Assembly (NCBI GenBank): GCA_028554755.1
Contig: JAPTOF010000001.1
Coordinates: forward strand, 39,885,501-39,949,500
DNA: 64,000 nt
Origin: Cordia subcordata
Lineage: Eukaryota; Streptophyta; Magnoliopsida; Boraginales; Cordiaceae
Direction of reading: 5' to 3'
The notes under the pieces were generated by a model. The model saw only the letters and a program-made list of their open reading frames with translations, had not been told where the DNA came from and did not search any database. Positions 1 through 11,684 of this stretch are shown piece after piece. How positions within the stretch are numbered: the stretch's first letter is position 1; each line of letters opens with the position of its first letter. A program made the translations under genes and the position numbers.

Positions 1-1015
1 ATAAAGTATTAGACCCCCGTTGGCCGTGTTTATAAAGGACTTTTCCATAAGGTACAACGCCCCGCGTGACGCGTCCGGTAAGTTTCGTCCGACCTCAGCA
101 AAGTGTATCTTGCTCAGGATGTCTTGGGCCCTAGACTCAACGAGGGTAGGCCAGAAACACTCGAACCTTTCCCATACCCGCCACTGCAAATAAATATCAC
201 AGTTACGTTAATACAGTTACAAAATCATATGATATTTACAAACAAGATTTAATTTACTTATGCCAAATACCTGTATGAGGGTGAGCCCGCCACACAGATA
301 TGTCATATCAGAAAAAACAAAGGCATCCATTCCTCTGTACAGATATGTAAGCACTGCAGCACCCCAATTCAATCCCTTGACGGCCTCAATGTCCCTTAAA
401 AAAAGCAGCCAATTCATGTTCCCCCAACTGCCACTAGCATCGGCACAGAGATGAGAAACTATGTAGCCGAACATCCATAAACGAGCACGTTGCACTGCGG
501 ATGGACCATCGGGCTCCTGTTGGTAAGTCATCTCATACAACCTTTTAACCTCGGACAGCTTGATCTTTCCAATTTTCACCTCAATATGTGATTCACCTAC
601 CGTAATGCCACAAAGATCAAGGAAAAGCCCAGCCCAGCCCACTCACCATACACCTGTCTCGTGGTATTTAAGTGCGGGATGGGATCACCAGACACAGGTA
701 ACCCCCATAAAACGGCCACATCTTGTAATGTGATAGTGACCTCTCTGACAGGCAAGTGAAACGTGTGTGTCTCTGTCCGCCACCTCTCAACAACGGCTGT
801 CAATAAGGCGTGGTCGAGTTCATGCCAACCTGCCTTATAACACCCATAGAACCCTGCACGCAATAACTCTTCCCGAACTAACGGGTGCTCAGGGGCCTGG
901 AACAAGTACCTGTCACCTCACTGGGTGCGCAACTCCTTTGATGCGGTGTCCCTCGTCAAAATCTGCATCTTGTGGTGGGCATAATATACCAAAAGAGATG
1001 CATCTTGGGGTCTAA
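1..1015 (-). pseudogene. Plant mobile domain (PMD/MAIN-like) protein, decayed, 3' end cut by window edge
   Basis: The minus-strand translation matches the plant mobile domain, a family of transposon-derived proteins that includes Arabidopsis MAIN and MAIL1. Diagnostic stretches are LDHALLTAVVERWRTETHTFH and ITLQDVAVLWGLPVSGDPI (about 690-840), then a second block with WGAAVLTYLYR and LCGGLTLIQ (about 270-380). An 87-bp intron (184-270) has good GT-AG ends and joins LTLIQ to WRVWERF, as the family expects. Two lesions are visible: an in-frame TGA at 918-920, probably from CGA, and a frameshift at about 623-640, where a TGGGC unit occurs three times and two copies would keep the frame. The upstream limit is uncertain: the reading frame continues to about 1015 with PMD-like residues (PQDASLL). 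Host-gene versus transposon origin cannot be told; the lesions favour a relic. Confidence 0.75.
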
Positions 1016-1623
1016 GGCGGACATCCGTGCTGTATCCTACGATCAAACAGTTATCATGCGTAAATAATATTAAATTACATAATATCTTAAAATTTCTTAT
1101 AAAGTTCTTATTTAATTCCATATTAACTTATATTACTTTTCTATTCAAATAAACTACATTCAAATCTTAATAAAACACACCATACTCCTATTAAATTGTA
1201 ATCAACTATATTAACTTTTTATTCAAATGAACTTTGTTAAATTCCTAAGGAAATTTATTGTATTTATTATTTAATAAATTATTTTGCACTTCGTATTAAA
1301 TTATATTACTTTTATATTCAAATAAACGATATTCAAATAAACCAACTAAACAACATTCTCGCTCCTAATAAATTACACCATATTCCTAATAAATTACAAT
1401 CAATCACACTATATTCCTACTAAATTTGCATAAGTTTTAAATGTCAAATGGGCAATTTCGGTTCTATAAAATTTCTAAAATTCATAACTTTTTCTAAAAT
1501 ATTTCTTAATACTATAAATCTCTAGCAAACGAAAAGGTCATACATTACAAAATTACGTTTAATACGGTTATTCATGTGCATGTCAAAAATATATATACAT
1601 ATGCATGTAAAATAAACACACAC

Positions 1624-1662
<39 letters not shown>

Positions 1663-2470
1663 ACTAAAATAAACACATATATATTAAAACACATATAATT
1701 ATGCATAAATAGTTATAGACATATTAATGTCACATGTACATATACTATATACATACATACATGCTATATACATTACACATATATATATGATCGTATATTA
1801 ACAATACGTATATACAAGTTAAAATCAATATATAACAAATAAAAAAACGATAATTTAGAAAACTTACAAGTAAGGATACTTTTCTAAGCATGGGGCCAAA
1901 CTTTTTTGCAAAAAAAAAGGGCTGGGGAGTATTTTTTGGCTAAAAAATATTGCTGCAAGCTCCGGGGAAGGGGGGTTTTAGCACAGGTTGGGAAAAATGG
2001 GAAAGGGAAGGGGGTATTTAAAGGCCACAGAAAATATTAATTACAACGGCTTTTTTTTTTTTAATTTTGTCAAATCTCGGGAAACGCGATTTCTGTAAGT
2101 CACCTACCGTTTCGGGAGGTGACTTGCCGAAACATGTATTTTTGAAATCCTTTTCAAAATAAGGGTATTTTTGCAAAAGTTTTTTAAAAATAGGGTATAA
2201 TTAAAAATTTTCCTCTTTTGTTTCTCTTTTTCTCTTCGGGTGTCGAGGTCCCTTGTGTTCATTAAAGGCGTATGAGAACCCCTGTGATTTGTATAGAAAG
2301 TTATTGTCAATGGTGCTTGGTCAAAGGGATCGTTTAAAATGATTTTTTTAAAAACAAAATTTTTAATAATTTTTGAAAAAAATAGTATTTTGTTAAGAAT
2401 CTAAAAATTCTAACTTTTTCTGGGCTGAACTAGAATCTCATTAATATAAATATAGAAATTTATATAGAAG
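1016..2470. other. AT-rich non-coding stretch with microsatellite
   Basis: No gene seen. It contains many TAAATTACA-like short repeats (1130-1450), an (AT)16 run, then at 1880-2200 a G-rich patch and inverted repeats next to a TATTTAAA motif. This is on the upstream side of the PMD relic and could hold its old promoter, but nothing proves that. Confidence 0.5.
1628..1659. repeat. (AT)n microsatellite
   Basis: Sixteen uninterrupted AT dinucleotides, flanked by further ATATAC-type repeats up to about 1800. Confidence 0.95.
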
Positions 2471-3669
2471 CCCAAGACCAACAAGCCTAGACTAGACACG
2501 AACTATTACAATAACGATACATGTGCTTAACTAACCAAAGCCCATTAGGAATACAAGACAATACATCAACAAACATAGGTTGAACCCCAAATCCAAGGCA
2601 ATGACATAGGCCAAGCAACACAAGGCCTAGACACAAAGTAAGGACAAACCCTAAACCTAGAATGACAACCACCAAAATGGCAACTCTGGTGAGCACGAAG
2701 CGGCAAAGACCGATCAAAAGCACAAGCAAACAAGCCTTGCCATCGCTCTTCTTGCAAACCACAAATACCAAGGAAGCAACTACAACACTGAGCTTTATAG
2801 GATGGTTAAAGGTTAGGTCAAGGAAATCAAACACCTAGTTGGTCTTAATATTCTAAGAGAAAAGACGAATCCATTAGGCCCAAGGCTTGAATAAATAATG
2901 ACTACAGGCCCTAAGGCTATCTTATCACCTTTTCAACCAAGAAGCAAAAAGCAACCAAGGCTTACTGCATCTTACGAATGAAAAGCATAACTTTAATCAA
3001 GATAACATTCATCTTTAGGTCCGCTTCACTATCGATGCCACCGGAGCTTACCACCTCAATAACAGTAACCATCAAAGTCACAAAAAAAGGCCCAGATGTA
3101 GCAAAGAAAAGTAACAAGTGCAAGATCTGAGGCCAAATGACCACAAAACCATAACCTAAGCAAGACACAAATCACAGAGACATATGGCAGAAAAAGAAGA
3201 AAACGATGAAAACAAGATAGAGAAAAGCGAGTCACGATAGGGCCAAGCTAGGAAAATGAAAAGCCTAAGGAAAACCCTAGGGAAAGGGATTGGAGAGGTA
3301 TCTTATCAAGAGAGAGAAGAGAGCATCGAGGGGTGTTTTTGTTGATACTTTTTCTCTTAAAAAGAATCTTATACTATCATATACTTGATAAAAAGTTATG
3401 GCTTCTAAAAGAAATTATTGTATTTAAGCTTTTCTTAAGGTGTCACTTTTTTATCTTTTTTTGTTGCACATCATTTCATTTCTCATTTAAAAATGTTTAC
3501 ATCACTAGTGTCAAAAACAAATGCTCAAAACCTATTCAAGTAACTAATTTAAATTCCATGTAGTATAAACGGCCCTATTCAGTACGCAATCCTTAAATTT
3601 TTCTAACTAATTACATCTTGTATTGGACATCCTCCATAATCTTGAACACCAATGCTTCCTCAGTGTTAG
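2471..3669. other. Unassigned CA-rich stretch without a gene
   Basis: The stretch to about 3300 is less AT-rich than its surroundings, with repeated GGCCCAAGG and AAGGCCTAG words. The open frames on both strands are short and match no family I know. Composition resembles antisense of a degenerate retroelement, but no domain could be read. Confidence 0.4.
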
Positions 3670-4620
3670 CTCTCTATCCATGCATCCTTTCATTTCTTTC
3701 TTTCCATAAATGGTAAACACAAGCTGCTAGCGTGAGTTTTAAAAAATGGCTAGTCAATGAGTTTTTCTTCTTACAGTTATGAATTCTTGTGAAGACTTGA
3801 CTCCATTGAAAACAATGTATTGAGACTTTGCAATTCTTAATACATCTCCTCCACACCGTTCTATTAAAAGAGCATTCGAAAAATAAGTGATCTCTTGATT
3901 CAATAATCAGATGGCACAGTTCACATTGGTCTTGAATCTGCATTCCCCATCCAATTGCTCTAATTTTGGTGGTCAACCTACCTCTATTTGCAAGCCAAAG
4001 ACAGAAGATGTGTTTAGGAATTAAGGGGTTGCTCCATACTATTTTTGCCCAAGGTGCATTGTGGCCACTTTTTCGAAAAGCATCAACTGTAGAAGAGACT
4101 GAGAAATTACCATCTTTCGAAGGAAACTAGAGAATTCTATCTTCCCTAGTTGGACTAATTTGAGATATTATATCGTGTATCTACAGGTACACGATGTTAG
4201 GTGCACCGCTGAATAAATAGTTGTGAGATACTAGATAAATAATTGTGAGGTACTGAACAAACAGTTATTGGACAAACAGTTGTGTGGTACTGGACAAACA
4301 GTCATTGAACAAACATTTGTAAGATATTGAACAAACAATTGTGGGATATTAAACAAATAGGCAACTACAACTTGCAAGGTGTACTTGCAAGTGCAGGATA
4401 TAATTTGCGGGATTGATTCTAATATTGTTCATGCTCTCCTCCAAAAATTGCAATTGCCTGGGCTAGTCCCATCTACCTTCACTAAAAATCACATCAATTT
4501 TGCAATTTGTACCTAGTCGAGTAGCCACCAAAGCATCAATGCAACCATGTCCTTCAAATTTCCTCCAGGGAACCAGTTGTCCCACCAAAGGAATGTTTAA
4601 GAACCATCTCCTATTTCATA
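3670..4620 (-). mobile_element. LINE (non-LTR retrotransposon) remnant: C-terminal linker and zf-RVT zinc-finger region
   Basis: Reading the minus strand, about 4560-4610 gives WWDNWFPGG, the W-D-W motif that follows the reverse transcriptase of plant LINEs. From about 4163 downward one frame reads DGNFSVSST, then IVWSNPLIPKHIFCLWLANRG and CELCHLIIESRDHLFFEC, the zf-RVT domain (C-x2-C-x9-H-x4-C spacing). The end is VYHLWKERNERMHG. One in-frame TAG sits where a Trp is expected, just upstream of FPSKDGNF. The RT domain itself is absent. Between the two blocks about 200 bp of repeats and a palindrome (4172-4370) lie where the family has coding sequence. It is a dead 5'-truncated copy. Confidence 0.8.
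4172..4370. repeat. Palindrome plus degenerate ~22-bp tandem repeat inside the LINE remnant
   Basis: ATCGTGTA (4172-4179) and TACACGAT (4188-4195) form an 8-bp perfect inverted repeat with an 8-nt loop. It is followed by about seven degenerate copies of a unit like TGAACAAACAGTTGTGAGAT. Confidence 0.7.
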
Positions 4621-5019
4621 AAGTAGAAGAGGCTTCATTTTTTTATATTTTAAAGCTAAATCAAACATTTATTGCAAAAAGAATGTATTTAAAAAAAAAA
4701 GTTTCTTAAAAAATCCAATTTAAACAAGTCCTAAGTAGTGTTTACCAATTAATGAATCAAAGTTAATTAGTCAATTAACTCATTTATCACTTCACGGTAT
4801 AATATCCTTGCTTTGGTGGAATAAAATGGCATGTTGACTTCAGATGCTTGTAAAATTCACTCTCCGCAAGATTGGATAACTCTAATTAATCATTCACATA
4901 AGTTTTCTTGATATGATGGAACTTTGTTTATTAATTTCAATTTATTTAATATTGATTCCCTTCATCTTTTTGGATTTCAAATCCAAACATCAAAAGAGTC
5001 TCAAAAACAAGTTTGCAGG

Positions 5020-6336
5020 TGTCGGCTAAATATTTGTTATCAGTTTTGACGATGAAAATTTATATGCATTATTTGACTAAAAGCATCTTGAGAAAATAAG
5101 TGTTTAAATGCAAGGAGATGTTTTGAAAGATGGAAGAAGATGTGCTAAATGCATTATTTGAATAACAAGAAGATGAAAAGGCATAAGGAGGAGAAGAGAA
5201 GTCATAAGGGGTACCGGGCATTCTTTTCTTGCTCTTTTGTGAAATGCCTTAATATTACATATGTTTGGCTTAAACTTTCTTCTTCATTGATCAAACAATT
5301 TTTGAACTCATGCACATTAAATTTCACATAGGCACAAATGAGTTTGAATGCACACATTGATTAAAATTATGTTTTTGGGGTGTTTCAAATCATAACATGT
5401 TTTTACAAAATATTTCAAAATGATTTAGAGTTGTGAAAATTGCACTTAAAATATTTTTTGCAAAAGTTTGGCTTTACTTTAGTTTCTACAGTGGCTGAAC
5501 CCCCCAGCCAGTCAACCGGCTGACCTGGGTAGGTCGCCCGACCAAAACAGAAAATGAAGGTAAAAGCTAGACCCCTTAGCCGGTCGACCGGCTAAGGCGT
5601 TCGGCCTAGTCAAAGAGGATTAAGTACAAGCCGGACAACCCAGCCGGTCGATCGGCTGAATGGGCTACTGTAATAAATGTACCAACCATTTATTCCCGTT
5701 CTGGCTTATTTTCTTCGTCATTTCCTTACCTACCAAATCCCTAACCCCCAAATCTCTTTAAATACTTACTCACTACACATTTAATTCATTAAGTGAGGTG
5801 TGCAAACTTGTTATTATCATTCAATCAAGCTTTTGAGCCATTCTTACAATATATTTGAGCTTTCAAGAGCTTATTCATTTGCTATATCTTTTTCTTGAAG
5901 AAAATTCAGATTCTGTCTTTTCTCATTCCTTGAATATATACACATTTTGAGAGCTAAAATCTTGTTAGTTCAAATTCTTTAAAGCTTGTAAAGTATGGGA
6001 AAATCTTAAAGAGAGGTTCTCTTGGGTTCTTTGAAGTTGGGTTTCAAAGAGGTGTATAAACTTGGTTTGTGCTTCACCAAGATTTGAAGAAGCATTATAG
6101 TGAAGATCGTTAAGGTCCTAAGGGGAGCTTCCTTGGGCGGTAGACGTAGACTTGGCCGAACCACCTTAAATCGTTTATCTCTTATCTCCTTATACTCTTA
6201 TTTCCATACTTGTTTAAGTTGACTATATTGTGCTTAATACATTGCTTGAAAGAAATTACTGTTTTTCTGTGAATTTTTTAAAACAAAATTTGGTAATTAT
6301 ATCTTAATTCACCCCTCTAAGATATTTGTACCCACA
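5020..6336 (+). repeat. 5' LTR of the copia element
   Basis: 1,317 bp, starts TGTCGGCTAAAT and ends TACCCACA. It holds three GCCGGTCGACCGGC-type palindromes between about 5500 and 5660, one of them a perfect 24-bp palindrome (5574-5597). A TTTAAATA box at 5757-5764 is a plausible promoter element. Confidence 0.93.
5757..5764 (+). promoter_or_regulatory. Putative LTR TATA box
   Basis: TTTAAATA, conserved in the 3' LTR at 14236-14243, follows a pyrimidine-rich stretch in a position suited to a U3 promoter. No transcript data support it. Confidence 0.4.
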
Positions 6337-6338
6337 AT

Positions 6339-6350
6339 TGGTATCAGAAC
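6339..6350 (+). other. Primer binding site (initiator tRNA-Met)
   Basis: TGGTATCAGAAC begins two bases after the 5' LTR and differs by one base from the TGGTATCAGAGC used by most plant copia elements. Confidence 0.88.
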
Positions 6351-6395
6351 TAGGGTTCTACCTATAGTTTAACACCTAGTAGAATCTTAGCAAAT

Positions 6396-8067
6396 ATGGA
6401 AGGAATTTCTATTAAACAAGAACCCCCCTTTGATGGAACAAATTATGCATTTTGAAAGATGAGAATGAAAATATTTATTCAATCACATGATTACAAATCT
6501 TGGAAAATCATAGAAAATGGGCCTACTTTACCTACAAAATTAGAAGGTGATAGAAGAATAGCAAAACACGAAAATGAATGGAATGATGAAGATATTAAAT
6601 AATTTGAGTTAAATCAAAAGGCATTACATTATTTATTCAGTACTATGAATGCAACCGAATTTGCTAGAGTAATGGGGTGTACTTCGGCTAAGGAACATTA
6701 GGATCAATTAGAAGTAACTAATGAAGGAACTAGCCAAGTAAAACAATATAGAATTGCTATGCTTGTACATAGATACGAATTATTTAAGATGCTTCCAAAT
6801 GAAAATGTAGAGTAAATGTTTTCTAGATTTGTTGAGATTACTAACGGTTTGAAGGCACTTGGAAAGGATTACCTTAATGTAGAGAAAGTAAAGAAAGTGC
6901 TAAGGAGCTTGCCATCATCATGGTAACCAAAAGTCACGGCCATAAAGGAAGCCAATGATTTAAATACTTTAGACCTCAATGAGTTCATTGGATCACTCAT
7001 GACTCATGAGTTTGAAATAAAGGACCATCGAAGAAGAAGAGAAGAAAGCAAAAAAGTCCATTGCACTTGTTGCATCAAAATACCCATCAAGTGACGACGA
7101 GGAAGATAATGAGGACCCGGAAGATGAAGAAATTGCACTTCTTGCTCGAAATTTCAAAAGATTCATGAAATTTAGAAAGATGAGGAAAGGGGCATTTTCA
7201 AGCAATACAAATTGGAAGAAGAAAGGAAAAGAATACAAAGATTTCAAGAGGACAAAAGATGCAAAAGGAGACGAATTAAGGTGTTTCAATTACAACAAGC
7301 CAGAACACATAAAAGCAAATTGTCCAAAACTTTGAAAGAAGAAAGAAGGCAAGGCGCTTAAACCCACATGGGAGTTCTCCGAACGTGACAAAGATGAGGA
7401 AGAGCAACATGAGGTAGCCAACTTTTTCCTCATGGCCAATGACGATGAGGTACCATCTTTACCTTCTCCATCTATATATTGTTCATCTATTGAAGAAGAG
7501 GAAGAGGAATATAGCTTTGATGAATTAAAAGATTCATTTGCTAAATTACATGATGATTTATCTTTAGCTTTGGAAAAAAACAAACAAATGCATAGGAGAT
7601 TGAAACTTGTTCTTGACGAAAAAGAAATTTTGAAAAAGGAGAATGTCTCTCTTTTGGAAAAGAAAGAAATTTTGGAAAAAGAAAATGATTCATATGCCGA
7701 AGATTTTGTGAAGATTGAAAAAGAGGTTAAAGACTTGAAAAAGAAGAATATGGATTTAAATGGAATTATTCAAAAATTTACAAATGGTAAAGAAAATTTT
7801 GAAAAACTCCTTGGTAGTCAAAAAATGTCTTTTTATAAAAGTGGTATTAGATACAAACCTAGTATTAATCAAAAGTATTTCAAAACTTACTTTGTCAAGG
7901 CTTCCGTCTCTACATCCTCCTCTTCACAAAAATCAAATATCATGTGTACCTATTGTGAGAAGAAAGGACATATATCTACACATTATTACTACAAGAAACT
8001 TAGTGATAGAGGATCACATGTTCCGCATTGGCAAAAACCTAAATGGGTGGTCAAAAACAAAAATTGA
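6396..8067 (+). pseudogene. copia gag (capsid/nucleocapsid), broken
   Basis: Gag would form the virus-like particle and bind element RNA. The frame opens MEGISIKQEPPFDGTNYAF and continues through a capsid-like region (LGKDYLNVEKV) to a CCHC zinc knuckle at about 7278-7320, CFNYNKPEHIKANC, where the second Cys is replaced by Tyr. An acidic and lysine-rich coiled coil follows (about 7480-7830), then a second short Cys/His motif, CTYCEKKGHISTHYY, near 7945. At least four in-frame stops occur before 6930; two of them are TGG-to-TGA/TAG changes where Trp is expected. A frame change occurs near 7020. The last frame stops at 8067, before the protease. No functional protein can be made from this copy. 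Confidence 0.85.
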
Positions 8068-8165
8068 AACCAACGCCAAGGACCCAAAGTGTTGGGGATC
8101 CCAAAATAAAGAATTGCATTTAAATTTCATGTGTGTAGGTATCCAATGAAAGCAAATCAAGCAAA

Positions 8166-9422
8166 ATGAAATGGATCGTGGATAGTGGCTGTTCCAAGCA
8201 CCTGACCGAGAACTTTTCACTCTTCTACAAATTAAAAAGGACAAAAGGAGGAGACATTACCTTTGAGGACAATGGAAAAGGAAAAATTATTGGAAAAGGA
8301 AGCATCGGTAATGAAAACTCTCTTGCTATATATAATGTCTTACTTGTAGAAGGTTTAAAATTTAATTTACTTAGCATTAGCCAATTATGTGGCAAAGGTC
8401 ATAAAGTTGTTTTTCAATATTCTAGATGCATTGTTTATGAATGTGGAAATGATAATATATTATATGTAGCTAAGAGAAATGAAAATGTTTACACTGTTGA
8501 AATTGACCAACTTCTATGTCAACATGTTAAATGCTTATTTGTTGTGCATGATAATGCATGGTTATGGCATAGAAGATTAGGACATGCTAGCATCAGCTTA
8601 TTGAATGATTTGTCTAAGCATGATCTAGTTAAAGACTTACCAAAGCCAAAATTTGAAAAAGACAAAATTTCTGATGCTTGCCAACTAGGTAAACAACATA
8701 AGGCATCCTTCAAATTCTTAAATAAAGTATCAACAAATAAAGCATTACAACTATTATATATGGATTTGTTTGGACCTATTGATGTGGCAAACTTAGGAGG
8801 ATTTAGATATACATTTGTTGTAGTAGATGATTACACTAGATTTACATGGGTCATGTTTCTTGCACATAAAAATGATGCCTTCAATGAATTTGCAAGATTG
8901 TGTAGAAAAGTGCAAAATGAGAAAGGCTATTTTATAACTTACATCCGTAGTGATAATGGTACCGAATATGTGAACACTCATTTCATGAACTTTTGTGATG
9001 AACATGGCATTGAACACCACTTTTCGACCCCTTGTACTTCTCAACAAAATGGGGTAGTAGAGAGGAAGAATCGTACACTACAGGAAATGGCAAGAACTAT
9101 GCTAAAAGAGCACAATTTGCCAACATATTTTTGGAGTAAAGTAATAAATACCGCATGCTATGTACAAAATAGAGTATTGATTAGACCTATCTTAAATAAA
9201 ACTCCATATGAATTATGGCATGGTAAAACACCTAAAATATCATACTTCAAAGTATTTGGCTATAAATGTTTTATTCTAAATACTAAGAACCACTTAAGGA
9301 AATTTGATGCTAAATCAGATGAAGGAATATTTTTAGGTTATTCCACAAAGAGCAAAGCATATAGGGTATATAATAAAAGAACTATTGTTGTGGAAGAATC
9401 AATACATGTTACATTTGATTAG
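8166..9422 (+). pseudogene. copia protease and integrase portion of pol
   Basis: The 418-codon frame starts in the aspartic protease active site (WIVDSGCSKHLTEN). It continues into GAG-pre-integrase (LWHRRLGHASISLL), where the zinc-binding CxxC reads SDAC, so the first Cys is lost. The integrase core follows, with catalytic residues in LYMDLFGPI, YIRSDNGTEY and NGVVERKNRTLQEMAR (D-D-E). Its C-terminal part ends with GYSTKSKAYRVYNKRT and a stop at 9420-9422, where intact pol would run on. The protease lacks its upstream part in this frame. The enzymes would cut the polyprotein and insert cDNA; here they are separated from RT by stops. Confidence 0.92.
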
Positions 9423-10031
9423 ACTAATCCATTTGAGCTGAGAAAGGAAATTGATGATATAGGTTATCTTTTGGAAAAGACAACACTTGAGGATCAAATC
9501 CAAAAGACAAAGAAAAATCAACAAAGCAAGAAGAAGAACATCAAGAAAGAAGGTCTCAAGCCAATGAGGAAAAAGAAAAAAGTTCAAGCAAAGGAAACGT
9601 TGAAAAAAAAGAACCTCATGAAGACCTACCAAAGACTTGGAAGTTCATAAGAAATCATCCTCAATATCTTATCCTCGGTGATCCAAATGAAAGTGTAAGA
9701 ACCAGGCGTAATATTAATACTTTTTGTGAGCATCATGCATTTATTTCTCACATTGAACCCAATAATGTGAAAGAAGCTTTACTTGATAAAAATTAGATAA
9801 TTGTCATGCAAGAAGAACTTAATCAATTTGATAGAAATAAAGTATAGAAGCTGGTTGAAAGGCCTAAAGATAGACCGGTAATAGGAACAAAATGGGTATT
9901 TAGAAACAAACTAGATAAAGCCGGAATAGTAACTAGGAACAAGGCTAGACTAGTAGCACAAGGACAATCAAGAAGAAGGAATTAATTATGATGAAACTTA
10001 TGCCCCCGTAGCTAGACTAGAATCCATTCGT
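9423..10031 (+). pseudogene. copia pol linker and RT N-terminus, frameshifted
   Basis: This links integrase to RT. It is lysine- and glutamine-rich at first, as in related elements, then recognisable RT N-terminus appears (PVIGTKWVFRNKLDKAG, NKARLVAQGQ). In-frame TAG/TAA codons and a frameshift near 9970 separate it from the open frame that begins at 10032. Confidence 0.8.
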
Positions 10032-11279
10032 ATGTTACTTGCATTTTCTTGTCACATGGATTTCAAACTTTATCAAATGGATGTGAAAAGTGCTTTTTTA
10101 AATGAATTCATTGAAGAAGAAGTTTATGTTGAACAACCCCTCTGTTTTGAAGATTTTTGTTTTCCCAATCATGTTTTTAAACTAGAAAAGGCATTATATG
10201 GTTTAAAACAAGCTCCTAGAGCTTGGAATGAAAGACTCAGTGGATTTCTTGTGGAAAATAACTTTAAAAGAGGAAAACTTAATTCAACCTTGTTTATTAA
10301 AAGAAAAGGGAATGACATTCTACTTGTCCAAATCTATGTGGATGATTTAATTTTTTATGCTACTAATATGTCTTTATGTGAGAGCTTTTCCAAGTGTATG
10401 CACAAGGAGTTCGAGATGAGCATGATAGGAGAGCTAACTTTCTTCCTTGGACTACAAATCAAACAAGTGAAGGAGGGGATCTTCATAAATCAAGCCAAAT
10501 ACACCAAAGAAATTATCAAAAAATTTGGACTTGAAGATGTAAAGGAGATTGGAACTCCCATGAGCCCCTCAACAAAGTTGGATAAGAATGAAAAAGGTAA
10601 ATCTATAAATGAAAAGAAATATAGAGGTATGATTGGTAGCCTATTATATTTAACTACCTCTAGACCTGATATCATGTTTGCAGTGTGCTTATGTGCTAGA
10701 TTTCAATCTAACCCTAAGGAAACTCACTTAGTTGCTATAAAAAGAATCATTAGATACCTTAAGGGAATAATTAATCTAGGACTTTGGTATGCAAAAGGAA
10801 TATCATTCGACTTGTGTGGATTCTCTGATGCTGACTATGCTGGTTGCAAAGTAGATCGTAAAAGAACTAGTGGAACATGCCAATTCCTAGGACATTTCTT
10901 AATATCTTGGTCCTGTAGGAAACAAAATAGTGTCGCTATTTCTACTACCGAAGCAGAATATATAGCAGCTGGTAATTGTGTAACTCAAATTCTATGGATG
11001 AAACAAAATTTACTTCATTACGGATTACAATATGATCATGTTCCTATATATTGTGATAATACTAGTGCAATTAATCTCACAAAAAATCTAATTCAACATT
11101 CAAGAACTAAGCATGTTGAGATTATGCACCATTTCATTAGAGATCATGTACAAAAAGGTGATATCATACTTGAATTTGTTAATACCTTGCATCAAGTTGC
11201 TGATATTTTTACTAAACCATTGTATGAGAATCAATTTTGCAAGAGTAGAAGAGAAATTGGAATGATAAAATGTGGTTAA
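10032..11279 (+). pseudogene. copia reverse transcriptase and RNase H portion of pol
   Basis: The long open frame carries RVT_2-type reverse transcriptase, with KLYQMDVKSAFLNEFIEEEV, KALYGLKQAPRAW and the catalytic IYVDDLIF, then RNase H with SDADYAGCKVDRKRTSG, AISTTEAEYIAAG and YCDNTSAINL. It ends VADIFTKPLYENQF...GMIKCG with a natural stop at 11277-11279. The catalytic core looks intact, but upstream frameshifts disconnect it from gag, protease and integrase. It would copy element RNA into DNA within particles. Confidence 0.94.
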
Positions 11280-11684
11280 AATGCATAAATATGTGTTTTT
11301 ATGGCTTGGGTATGAAAAAATACGCATTTTTGTACTTTCTGACTTGGCTGGTCGACCGGACTAAAGCTATAAGGCATCCGGCTAAAAGGAATTTTCTTTT
11401 GTTTTCTCTGATCCGACTAGTCGACCCCGGCGACTAGCCGGTTGACCCTGGCGACTAGCCAGTAGACCGGCTGAACGCAGACAAGGTTAAAAGTGGGGGT
11501 TTTAACCCCAAATTTACTTCAAATCTCCTAAATATTTTTACCCTAGGCAAAAAAATTCTCTCAAACCCATTCCAAATTCTTCAACTTTCAATCAAGTTTT
11601 TCAAAAATTCCTCCTATATCTTAATTACCCACTTCAAAAAAACAAGTTTTTACCAGTTCAATTTTCCAAAAACAACGTAAGATC
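11280..11684 (+). other. Spacer between pol and the extra ORF, with GC-rich palindromic motifs
   Basis: No coding sequence. At 11341-11475 the motif family GGTCGACC / GACTAGCCGG recurs about four times, the same family found in the LTRs. The rest is AT-rich. Confidence 0.7.

Noticed and set aside
8519..9047. Minus-strand frames inside the copia integrase
   Set aside because: Antisense shadows of the integrase frame.
11100..11327. Minus-strand frame over the end of RNase H
   Set aside because: Antisense shadow of the RT-RNase H frame.
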